21,343 nt of DNA, taken from the NCBI GenBank assembly GCA_002371025.1, contig DFFQ01000011.1, positions 1 to 21,343 of the forward strand, read 5' to 3'. The notes under the pieces were generated by a model. It had not been told where the DNA came from. It did not search any database and saw nothing but the letters and a program-made list of their open reading frames with translations. This document shows positions 6,558 to 13,680 of this stretch, piece after piece. Made by a program: the position numbers and the translations under genes. How positions within the stretch are numbered: the first letter of the stretch is position 1; every line of letters begins with the position of its first letter. Source of the DNA: Lachnospiraceae bacterium UBA3772 (GTDB taxonomy: Bacteria > Bacillota > Clostridia > Lachnospirales > Lachnospiraceae).

Positions 6558-7853
6558 ATGAAACGCTTAGTTTATGATAGTTTGTTAGAATGGAAAAATA
6601 AATCAGACAGAAAACCACTTATACTTAATGGCGCACGACAGGTTGGAAAAACATGGATACTTAAAGAATTTGGTTCTAAGGAATATTCAAATGTGGCATA
6701 TATAAACTGTGATGAAACAAAAGAAATAAATACAATATTTTCTGATTTTAATACAGAGAGATTAATACGTAGTTTATCAATTTTATCTGGGGAGCCAATA
6801 AAACCAGGAACAACTTTGATCATTTTGGATGAAATCCAAGTAGTCCCTGCGGGATTAACAGCCTTAAAATATTTCTGTGAAAATGCGCCTGAGTATCATT
6901 TGGCAGTAGCAGGTAGTTTATTAGGAATAGGGCTGCATGAAGGCACAGGATTTCCGGTTGGAAAAGTGGATGAAATAAATCTATATCCGTTGTCATTTAA
7001 GGAGTTTTTGATGGCTCTTGGTAAGGATATTATTATTTCAAATATTGAAAGCCATAGATGGGATGAACTTTCTTCATTTGATGCTTTATTTACGGATTTA
7101 TTACGACAATATTATTATGTTGGCGGCATGCCTGCAGTTGTTAAGGCATATATTGAGAATAAAGATGTGTTTGAAGTAAGAAATATTCAAAATCAAATAT
7201 TGGCAGATTATAGACGGGATTTTTCTAAGCACGTTCCAGCTGAAATTTTGCCAAAGGTAAATATGGTTTGGGATTCAATTCCAGGTCAATTAGCAAAAGA
7301 AAATAAAAAATTCATTTATAGTGTTCTAAAAAAAGGGGCAAGAGCTAAAGAGTTTGAAAATGCAATTCAGTGGTTAGTTGATGCAGGTCTTGTTTATAAA
7401 GTATTAAGAGTATCAAAGGTTGAAAAACCTCTTAAATTTTATGAAGAATTTGATACATTTAAGTTATTCTTAGTTGATCTTGGTCTGTTAGGTGCAATGT
7501 CTGACGTGGATTCAAGAGATGTGTTGATAAATAATAATGCTTTTGTTGAGTACAAGGGAGCATTTACAGAACAGTATGTATTGCAGGAATTAAAATGTCT
7601 GGGTAAGAAAGTTTATTATTATTCTAAGGATAGAGCAACGCTTGAACTTGATTTTTTGATCCAGAATTACAATGTTTATCCTATAGAAGTTAAAGCTGAG
7701 GAAAATCTTAAATCAAAAAGTTTAAGAACTATTTATGAAAGCAATGATAAACTTAAACCAGTAAGGTTTTCTATGGCGAAATATAGAGAGCAGGATTGGA
7801 TGGTAAATGTGCCGCTATATCTTGCTGCTGAATGGGTAAAGTCAGCTGAATGA
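6558..7853 (+). CDS. AAA_14/DUF4143 ATP-binding protein
   Basis: A 431-residue ATPase of the widespread AAA_14 plus DUF4143 architecture. Walker A is GARQVGKT (residues 25-32), Walker B is TLIILDEIQ (about 86-94), and VAGSLLGI (about 115-122) is the sensor region. PLSFKEFLMALG and YYYVGGMPAVVKAYIE are family hallmarks. The C-terminal DUF4143 part ends with ELDFLI and YPIEVKAE (about 363-382), the spacing of a PD-(D/E)XK-like core. The family has no agreed function. AAGGTGG at 6541-6547 lies ten bases before the ATG. The gene is A+T rich. Together with the 33-bp array in front, this suggests an acquired or mobile gene; another unrelated ATPase of similar overall layout lies at 1449-2891. Confidence 0.9.
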   Translation: MKRLVYDSLLEWKNKSDRKPLILNGARQVGKTWILKEFGSKEYSNVAYINCDETKEINTIFSDFNTERLIRSLSILSGEPIKPGTTLIILDEIQVVPAGLTALKYFCENAPEYHLAVAGSLLGIGLHEGTGFPVGKVDEINLYPLSFKEFLMALGKDIIISNIESHRWDELSSFDALFTDLLRQYYYVGGMPAVVKAYIENKDVFEVRNIQNQILADYRRDFSKHVPAEILPKVNMVWDSIPGQLAKENKKFIYSVLKKGARAKEFENAIQWLVDAGLVYKVLRVSKVEKPLKFYEEFDTFKLFLVDLGLLGAMSDVDSRDVLINNNAFVEYKGAFTEQYVLQELKCLGKKVYYYSKDRATLELDFLIQNYNVYPIEVKAEENLKSKSLRTIYESNDKLKPVRFSMAKYREQDWMVNVPLYLAAEWVKSAE

Positions 7854-7896
7854 AAAAAATGTTAGTGAGGATTTTAAGAAATGTGGGGGATGAGAA

Positions 7897-8322
7897 ATGA
7901 TACGTAAGGCGGTTGTTGATGATTTTGAAGAAATTCATAAAATATGTGAAATTGATCTAGGTTACATTTGCGATAAGGACCTTTTAAAGAAAAGGTTAGA
8001 AGAATTAGATCCTGCAAGGGAGTGCGTTCTTGTGGGGATAATTGATGGCAAGGTGGTTGGATTTATTCATGTTGAGCGGTATGAGGTTCTTTATGCGAAA
8101 AGCATGTGTAATGTGCTTGGCCTTGCGGTAGCTAAGGAATATCGAAGAAAAGGAGTTGGAAAAGAGCTCCTTCATGAAGCTGAAAAATGGGCCAGGGCAT
8201 GTGGCATTTCAATGATGAGACTTAATTCGGGAATTACTAGAAAAGAGGCCCATTTGTTTTACAGGAACAATGGATACGGTAGTGAGAAAGAGCAGTTGAG
8301 GTTTATTAAGGAAATTCAGTAG
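7897..8322 (+). CDS. GNAT family N-acetyltransferase
   Basis: A 141-residue GNAT protein. The acetyl-CoA pyrophosphate-binding motif is RRKGVG (about 83-88) within LGLAVAKEYRRKGVGKELL. The protein starts MIRKAVVDDFEEIHKIC, a normal alpha1/beta1 start, and ends in the expected RNNGYGSEKEQLRFIKEI. The acceptor substrate cannot be told. GGGGGATG precedes the ATG at 7897. The gene starts 43 bases after the ATPase stop codon, so read-through from the ATPase promoter is plausible. Confidence 0.85.
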   Translation: MIRKAVVDDFEEIHKICEIDLGYICDKDLLKKRLEELDPARECVLVGIIDGKVVGFIHVERYEVLYAKSMCNVLGLAVAKEYRRKGVGKELLHEAEKWARACGISMMRLNSGITRKEAHLFYRNNGYGSEKEQLRFIKEIQ

Positions 8323-8339
8323 GTTAGGGCAAATAAATA

Positions 8340-8369
8340 TTGATATATTATTTTAGATAGTGCTAAAAT
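8340..8369 (+). promoter_or_regulatory. Candidate promoter of small membrane gene
   Basis: TTGATA (8340-8345), an 18-bp spacer and TAAAAT (8364-8369), preceded by TG for an extended -10. It lies 54 bases before the start codon. Confidence 0.45.
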
Positions 8370-8422
8370 GATGCTTGGTGTGACACACACATTAAACTAT
8401 ATTTTTGGAGGAGAATTTTAAT

Positions 8423-8884
8423 ATGGAAGTGAAAGATTCAGTAAACAATGCGGTTAGCAACCAGTGTCTGTTTCCCATTACGATCAATCAGGAGTTAGAA
8501 GAAAAATTTGTTAAGAAGTCAAAGTCCAGTGCAGTAGTGCTGATACCTGTGTCTATCATAGTAGTGATCATTGTATCAGTTTTGTTATATTTATGCTGGA
8601 CTTATTTAGGACGTGTCAGAATAGGCTGGTTTTTGCTTATATGTTACCTTTTTCCTTTTTATGCTGTTTATAATTTGTTTTCAACATTGAAGGCAATAAA
8701 AAGGCATGATTATCAGTTCTTCGCTGGTGAAATACTTGGTAAGACAGAAAATAATAATTATGTAGTTAAGGGCCTTGAGGACCAGAAGATTGCTATTTTA
8801 TTTGGAAAGAAAGAGTATAGACAGGGAGAAAGAACAATTGTTGCCAGATTAAAGGATGAGCTTAATTTAATCTCAGCAGATTGA
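8423..8884 (+). CDS. Small two-span membrane protein, unknown
   Basis: I do not recognise this 153-residue protein. The first hydrophobic segment covers about residues 38-64 (VLIPVSIIVVIIVSVLLYL) and the second about 70-95. The C-terminal 60 residues are soluble and contain YQFFAGEILGKTENNNYVVKG, a small beta-rich segment. The start is ATG 8423, since the in-frame TTG at 8405 overlaps the ribosome site GGAGGAG (8407-8413). Copy 2 of the palindromic repeat begins three bases after the stop codon. Confidence 0.7.
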   Translation: MEVKDSVNNAVSNQCLFPITINQELEEKFVKKSKSSAVVLIPVSIIVVIIVSVLLYLCWTYLGRVRIGWFLLICYLFPFYAVYNLFSTLKAIKRHDYQFFAGEILGKTENNNYVVKGLEDQKIAILFGKKEYRQGERTIVARLKDELNLISAD

Positions 8885-8886
8885 TA

Positions 8887-8930
8887 GTTGACATAAAAAT
8901 GGACCATAGCCCCCGGGACTATGGTCCATT
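8887..8930 (-). repeat. Palindromic GTTAAC/CCCGGG repeat, copy 2
   Basis: It starts GTTGACATAAAAATGG and has a perfect 11-bp inner stem, ATGGACCATAG with CTATGGTCCAT, around CCCCCGGGA. The outer right arm is missing: after GGTCCATT the sequence becomes the ribosome site of the response regulator. Orientation is as in copies 1 and 5. Confidence 0.85.
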
Positions 8931-8943
8931 TCGGAGATAAATA

Positions 8944-9633
8944 ATGGATATACAGATTGTAGAAGATGACAGATCATTAAGTGATGGAATTGAGATCACG
9001 CTGTCAGATGGTTTAAATATATTTCATAAAGAATATCTGATAAATGATGCCATGCAGGGTTTTGATAAATATGGAGATAAGTTATCGCTGATCATTTTAG
9101 ATCTTAATCTTCCGGATGGCATAGGTTATGATTATTTAAAGTTTGTTCGTGAAAGAAGCGAGGTTCCGGTGCTTATCCTTACAGCAAATGATCTTGAGAT
9201 GGATGAAGTGAAAGGGCTTACTTTGGGAGCAGATGATTTTATTACAAAACCATTCAGTCTGGCGGTTCTTCGTGCAAGGGTAAATGCTCTTACCAGAAGA
9301 AATCGCAATATGAATGCTGCTGGGACAGTAAATAGTCTTTTTTATGAGTTGGACGACATGACATTTGACTTTGAGAAGCTTTTGTTTAAGAAGAATAATG
9401 AAGAGCTTTTTCTTAGTTTGAATGAGCAGAAATTACTTAAGGTTTTTCTTGATAATAAGGGAAGAATTCTTACACGTGATATGCTTATGAACAGAATCTG
9501 GGGAAATGATGGCGATTTTGTTGATGAGAATGCTCTTTCAGTTACTATCAATCGTTTGAGAAGCAAGATAGATAAGGATAAAACAAAAAAACATATAAGC
9601 ACTGTCTATGGACAAGGCTATAAGTTTGAGTAG
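8944..9633 (+). CDS. OmpR/PhoB-type response regulator
   Basis: A 229-residue response regulator. The receiver domain (about 1-115) has the acidic pocket EDD (7-9), the phosphorylation site Asp53 in ILDLNLPDG, Thr80 in LILTAND and Lys102 in ITKPF. A winged-helix effector (about 130-229) ends in NALSVTINRLRSKIDKD and YGQGYKF. It would receive phosphate from the kinase 18 bases downstream. Receivers of this type in Firmicutes often control nearby ABC transporters for antimicrobial peptides, and the FtsX-type permease after the kinase fits that idea. GGAG (8933-8936), directly after the truncated palindromic repeat, serves as ribosome site, so the repeat hairpin may influence translation. Confidence 0.95.
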   Translation: MDIQIVEDDRSLSDGIEITLSDGLNIFHKEYLINDAMQGFDKYGDKLSLIILDLNLPDGIGYDYLKFVRERSEVPVLILTANDLEMDEVKGLTLGADDFITKPFSLAVLRARVNALTRRNRNMNAAGTVNSLFYELDDMTFDFEKLLFKKNNEELFLSLNEQKLLKVFLDNKGRILTRDMLMNRIWGNDGDFVDENALSVTINRLRSKIDKDKTKKHISTVYGQGYKFE

Positions 9634-9651
9634 ATCCAAAAGGAAATATAG

Positions 9652-10506
9652 ATGTTTAATAATAGAACAATAAAAAGGCTTGAAGAGATGCTGGATTCAG
9701 CGGTGGATGGAACATTTGTGGAAAGCAGCTATGATGAAAGCAGGATGTCGCGGCTGGAGTCCAGATGGAAAGAATTCCTGGGGAGTTCGGTTTTATCTAA
9801 TGCAAATCTTGAAGCAGAGCGTCACAGGCTTGAAGAGTTTATATCCGATATATCACATCAGACCAAGACTCCCATGACAAATATCAGGATGTACACTGAG
9901 CTTCTTATAGAAGAAGCGGCGCTGGGAAATGATGCTTCTATTCAAAAGATAAAAAAATATGCTGATCTTATAAAAAGTCAGAATGAAAGGCTTCAGTTCC
10001 TGATAGATTCCCTTACAAAACTCTCCAGACTTGAGAGCGGTACTCTGGAAGTTGTAAAGCAGGAAAATGAAGTTGATGAACTGATAGAGGCTGCTATATC
10101 TTCAGTCAGTGCCAAGGCTAAGATTAAAAATATCAAAATCCAGCATAAGAAAGAAAATGGAGCCGTAGCTTCATTTGATATGAAATGGACTTTGGAAGCC
10201 TTGATAAATGTGCTTGATAATGCGGTTAAGTATTCGCCAGAAGGAAAAAAGATTGAAGTCTATACTGAAACTTATGATATGTATCAGGCCATTCATGTAA
10301 TAGATGAAGGGCAAGGTATCTCTGAAAATGATATGGCAAAGATCTTCGGAAGATTCTACAGAGGCAGTGAGGTTCAGCAGGAAGAAGGTGTCGGAATCGG
10401 GCTTTATCTTACAAGAGAGATTCTTTCAAAAGAAGATGGTTATATAAAAGTAATTCCAAATAATAAAAGAAAAGGTGGCGAACTTGTAGTTTATCTGAAA
10501 AGATAA
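9652..10506 (+). CDS. Soluble HisKA-type histidine kinase
   Basis: A 284-residue kinase. The phospho-acceptor is His69 in FISDISHQTKTP, followed by LTKLSRLESG closing the dimerisation domain. The catalytic domain has the N box INVLDNAVKYSPEG, G1 DEGQGIS and G2 GVGIGLYLTREIL. There is no membrane segment or recognisable sensor; the first 50 residues are hydrophilic and helical. Kinases beside FtsX-type transporters generally have two membrane helices and no sensor domain, so a fully soluble version is unusual and may sense through the transporter or a cytosolic cue. It forms an operon with the response regulator 18 bases upstream and is followed by a strong terminator. Confidence 0.93.
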   Translation: MFNNRTIKRLEEMLDSAVDGTFVESSYDESRMSRLESRWKEFLGSSVLSNANLEAERHRLEEFISDISHQTKTPMTNIRMYTELLIEEAALGNDASIQKIKKYADLIKSQNERLQFLIDSLTKLSRLESGTLEVVKQENEVDELIEAAISSVSAKAKIKNIKIQHKKENGAVASFDMKWTLEALINVLDNAVKYSPEGKKIEVYTETYDMYQAIHVIDEGQGISENDMAKIFGRFYRGSEVQQEEGVGIGLYLTREILSKEDGYIKVIPNNKRKGGELVVYLKR

Positions 10507-10538
10507 AAAACATCGCCCAATTATTGTGGACGAAAAAC

Positions 10539-10587
10539 AACTCCCTCCAGCGGGCTAAAAATGCCCTTTGGAGGGAGTTATTTTTTT
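10539..10587 (+). terminator. Strong intrinsic terminator after kinase
   Basis: AACTCCCTCCA (10539-10549) pairs perfectly with TGGAGGGAGTT (10569-10579), with an inner GGGC/GCCC helix, followed by a T run to 10587. It separates the regulator operon from the permease gene. Confidence 0.93.
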
Positions 10588-10594
10588 GTAACAG

Positions 10595-10620
10595 CAATTC
10601 TTTCTAGATTGAAAGAATTG
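10595..10620. promoter_or_regulatory. Perfect 10-bp dyad, candidate operator
   Basis: CAATTCTTTC (10595-10604) and GAAAGAATTG (10611-10620) are separated by six bases. It lies between the terminator and the permease gene, about 95 bases before its start codon. No T run follows, so an operator is more likely than a terminator. The response regulator next door is the natural candidate ligand, by inference. Confidence 0.5.
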
Positions 10621-10715
10621 GGAAATATTCTGGTAAGAATCATTTGATATATTAAATCCTGCAAAAAGCAGATAGTTCTTAAACATAAAGAATGCTTTAC
10701 AGGAGGATATAAAAA

Positions 10716-13307
10716 ATGAAGAAAGTAAAGAATAAAAAAGCCATATCGAATCTTGCTTTTAGTACAGTAAAGTCAAATATAAATAAATATTTAGTTTTAG
10801 TGGCAGCGGTGATATTAACAACACTTCTTTTCTCATCACTTTTTACGGTGGGAGGAAGTTTAATAAGAGAAACACAGCTTTCAACCATGAGGCAGATCGG
10901 AACAACTTATCATGCAGGATTAAAAAATCTTAGCAAACAGGAATATGAGCAGGTAAAAAATGATCCCATAGCAAAAGACCTGTCCTACTGTATTATGATT
11001 GGTTACATTTCAGATGATTCATTAAATAAGCTTCCTACAGAAGTTTATTATGCTGAAGAAAACAATGCAAAAAAATGTTTCTGTTACCCTGAGGTGGGTA
11101 ATCTTCCATGCAAGGAAAATGAAATTGTTACCAGTGATCTTGTTCTTGATAGTCTTGGTGTCCCAGCGGAAGTTGGAAGCAGATTTAAGATCAATCTTTT
11201 GATAGATGGAAAAGAAGTTTCTGAGGAATTTGTCCTCAGCGGTTATTTCCACGGAGATAAGGTTGCAAAGGCGCAGACCGCTTTAGTATCAAAGGAACTT
11301 CAGGAAAGAGTAGCACCTGCAAGAAATATTACATATCCGGAACGTGAAGATAATAGCATGGCAGGCTGGATAAATGTATATTTTGATTTTAATAATAGTT
11401 TAAATATTGAAGATAAAGTCGTATCACTTATTGAAAGAACAGGAATTAGAAATGATGTTGATTATGGAATCAATTATGCATATGTAGGTTATGATATAGA
11501 TCCTTCCATGGCCATAGTTTGTGGACTTATGCTGGTAACATTTTTCATCGCAGGATATCTTATTATTTATAACATTTTCGATATCAATATCATTTCCGAT
11601 ATGCAGGAATACGGACTTCTTAAGACAATCGGAACAACAGGAAAACAGCTTAAGAAGATTGTATTTAAGAGAGCAACCTTAATTTCACTTATAGGAATTC
11701 CAGTGGGACTTATTCTTGGAGTAGGGGTAGGGGCATTTATCCTTCCATTTATCTCAGGACAGATGAATACCATGAGTGTTGGCAAGGGTGAAGTATATAT
11801 TAATATCTGGATCATTTTAGTATCAGCATTTTTTTCTTATATTACAGTAATAATCAGCGCTAAAAGGCCATGCAAAAAGGCTTCAAAGGTATCTCCAATC
11901 GAAGCTCTCAGAAGTTCTAAGGAGGCTCAGAATAGTGGCAAGAGAGGAAAGAAGCTTACCATAGTAATTCTTTCATTATCACTTGCTTTGATAATTCTTA
12001 ATGGAGTTGTAGGACTGGTAAGCGGTTTTAATGTAAATGAGTTTGTTAAGAGTGACATTGTATCAGATTTCAGCATTCAGGCTGCGTCACTGGATAATGT
12101 ATCAGCTTCATTTCATGAAACAGATGGCGTTGATGCAGACATGATAGAAATGATAAAGAATAAGCCGGGGGTAAATGAAATCGGAAAATTATACATTTCT
12201 ACATTTTGGCAGGAGTTTTCAGAGGAGAGCTGGAAGAAGTTAGAAAATGGCTTCTTTAAAGATGAGGCTGTAGTTGAGTGTGTGAATTCATGCTACACCA
12301 GCGGAAGTTATGATTATAACGCATGCATGGCGGACTATAGAAAATCCAGGACTATAGAGGGTAATACCTATGGAATGGATGAATATGCAACAGGAAAGCT
12401 TAATGTAATAGAGACTCTTAATGGTTCAGATAAGATTGACTGGGAAGAGTTTAATTCAGGAAATTATGTTCTTGCAACAAGATGGACTATTGATGGTTAT
12501 TATTATCAAAACTTTCTTGAGCCGGGGGATAAAGTACAGATCAGAAGTCATAATCCAAAGTATGCAAAAGTAAGTGCGGAAGCTATTCAGGTTGGAAATA
12601 AGACAATATATGAAAGTTATGAAAATGCACCTGTTAAAGAATACACAGTTTATGCAGTAGTTGATATTCCTCAGGCAGTCATTTACAAAGTATCGAGTTA
12701 TATTCAGCTTGATTACATTCTTCCAGAGAGTGAATACCTTAACTTAGAAGGCGATAAAGGCGCCATGAGAATCTTAGTGGATGTTGATGATGATAAGGAA
12801 GAATCATTTGAAAAATGGATCAAGGAATATACTACTTCAGAAAATCCAGCTATGGACTATGATTCAAAGAAAAGTGTGGCAGCGGAATATAAATCACTTA
12901 GCGATACGATTGAAACAGTCGGCGTAGTTCTTGCAGTTATTCTCGGCCTTATCGGACTTATGAATTTTGCAAATACAATAGTTACATCTATTATCGTAAG
13001 AAGCAGGGAACTTGCAATGCTTGAGGCTGTTGGAATGACAGGAAAACAGCAAAGACACAAGCTTATGAAAGAAGGATTTACATATTTTATCTGGACTACA
13101 GTGGTATCACTGGTGGTTTCATCAATAATGAATATTACAGTGATCAGATACCTGGCAGATGAGCTTGGAATGTTTGTGTGGAGATTTACCCTTCTGCCAT
13201 TAGCAGCAAGTCTTCCATTTATCTTAGTAATGATAGTGATAATACCAGTCGTGGCTTACAACAGACTCAGCAAGCGAAGCGTAATCGACAGATTGAGAGT
13301 AGAGTAA
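10716..13307 (+). CDS. FtsX/MacB-like ABC transporter permease
   Basis: An 863-residue permease with two FtsX-type halves. Membrane segments are visible near residues 22-44, 264-290, 318-345, 358-382, 412-434, 732-757, 787-810 and 825-850. Large domains between segments 1 and 2 and between 5 and 6 would face outside. Coupling-helix sequences EYGLLKTIGTTGKQLKKI (about 295-312) and ELAMLEAVGMTGKQQRHK repeat in both halves, as in the family. Such permeases need an ATPase partner and export or dislodge antimicrobial peptides, lipoproteins or lipids. No ATPase subunit gene is adjacent, which is odd: family operons nearly always carry one just upstream. ATG 10716 follows AGGAGG. The downstream gap carries repeat copy 3. 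Confidence 0.9.
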   Translation: MKKVKNKKAISNLAFSTVKSNINKYLVLVAAVILTTLLFSSLFTVGGSLIRETQLSTMRQIGTTYHAGLKNLSKQEYEQVKNDPIAKDLSYCIMIGYISDDSLNKLPTEVYYAEENNAKKCFCYPEVGNLPCKENEIVTSDLVLDSLGVPAEVGSRFKINLLIDGKEVSEEFVLSGYFHGDKVAKAQTALVSKELQERVAPARNITYPEREDNSMAGWINVYFDFNNSLNIEDKVVSLIERTGIRNDVDYGINYAYVGYDIDPSMAIVCGLMLVTFFIAGYLIIYNIFDINIISDMQEYGLLKTIGTTGKQLKKIVFKRATLISLIGIPVGLILGVGVGAFILPFISGQMNTMSVGKGEVYINIWIILVSAFFSYITVIISAKRPCKKASKVSPIEALRSSKEAQNSGKRGKKLTIVILSLSLALIILNGVVGLVSGFNVNEFVKSDIVSDFSIQAASLDNVSASFHETDGVDADMIEMIKNKPGVNEIGKLYISTFWQEFSEESWKKLENGFFKDEAVVECVNSCYTSGSYDYNACMADYRKSRTIEGNTYGMDEYATGKLNVIETLNGSDKIDWEEFNSGNYVLATRWTIDGYYYQNFLEPGDKVQIRSHNPKYAKVSAEAIQVGNKTIYESYENAPVKEYTVYAVVDIPQAVIYKVSSYIQLDYILPESEYLNLEGDKGAMRILVDVDDDKEESFEKWIKEYTTSENPAMDYDSKKSVAAEYKSLSDTIETVGVVLAVILGLIGLMNFANTIVTSIIVRSRELAMLEAVGMTGKQQRHKLMKEGFTYFIWTTVVSLVVSSIMNITVIRYLADELGMFVWRFTLLPLAASLPFILVMIVIIPVVAYNRLSKRSVIDRLRVE

Positions 13308-13318
13308 TATTATTTTTA

Positions 13319-13373
13319 GTTAACATAAAAGTGGACCTAGGTCCCGGGGAGTGTGGTCCATTTTTATGTTAAC
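13319..13373 (+). repeat. Palindromic GTTAAC/CCCGGG repeat, copy 3
   Basis: A full 55-bp copy with outer arms GTTAACATAAAAGTGGACC and GGTCCATTTTTATGTTAAC (one G-T wobble) and core TAGGTCCCGGGGAGTGT. It is identical over all 55 bases to copy 4 at 15796-15850, which lies behind the next gene. Confidence 0.9.
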
Positions 13374-13468
13374 TTTTTTTGGGAGGTCGCAACTTTTTTT
13401 CCGAGATTAATTTTATGTATAAATGTATCATGTAAACAGCAGATACGGATATGACAAATTTTAAATAT

Positions 13469-13646
13469 TCTGGCAGCTATGTGGATTTACTTTTTTAACT
13501 TTGTGGGTTCGAATCCCACCGGTTTCCAAGTGAAACTGTAGCTCAATGGTAGAGCAATCAATTCGCAAATATCGCCAGATGATTTCACAGCTAGTGGCAC
13601 CGCTTACTTTTAAATTGGTTACTGCGGTTCGAATCCGTGATAGTGG
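13469..13646 (+). ncRNA. Permuted tRNA-like RNA element
   Basis: A T-arm, GTGGG-TTCGAAT-CCCAC (13503-13519), is followed at once by CGGTTTC (13520-13526), a 5-base loop, and GAAACTG (13532-13538). These two 7-mers pair as an acceptor stem. TA and a D-arm follow, GCTC-AATGGTA-GAGC (13541-13555). Each part has exact tRNA spacing: positions 8-9 TA, D-loop GG, T-loop TTCGAAT. The order is T-arm, acceptor, D-arm, a circular permutation. TCTGGC (13469-13474) and GCCAGA (13574-13579) could close the module where an anticodon stem would be. A second T-arm, TGCGG-TTCGAAT-CCGTG, lies at 13623-13639, preceded by AGCTAGTGG and TTACTTTT, as the first is by AGCTATGTGG and TTACTTTT, so part is duplicated. 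From memory, YrlA-class bacterial Y RNAs have permuted tRNA-like modules. A decayed tRNA cluster is the alternative. The ends are my estimate. The rest of 13374-13468 is A+T rich and shows nothing definite. Confidence 0.55.
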
Positions 13647-13680
13647 TACGATAAAAGTGAAAGATAAAGAGGAAAAAAAG

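Noticed and set aside
13532..13646. A conventional tRNA using the D-arm at 13541 and the T-arm at 13623
   Set aside because: It would be about 115 nt long, the acceptor strands (GAAACTG and ATAGTGG) do not pair, and no proper anticodon arm forms.
13546..13680. Longer N-terminus for the TerD-like protein starting at 13546
   Set aside because: That start is inside the tRNA-like D-arm and has no ribosome site; ATG 13681 has one.
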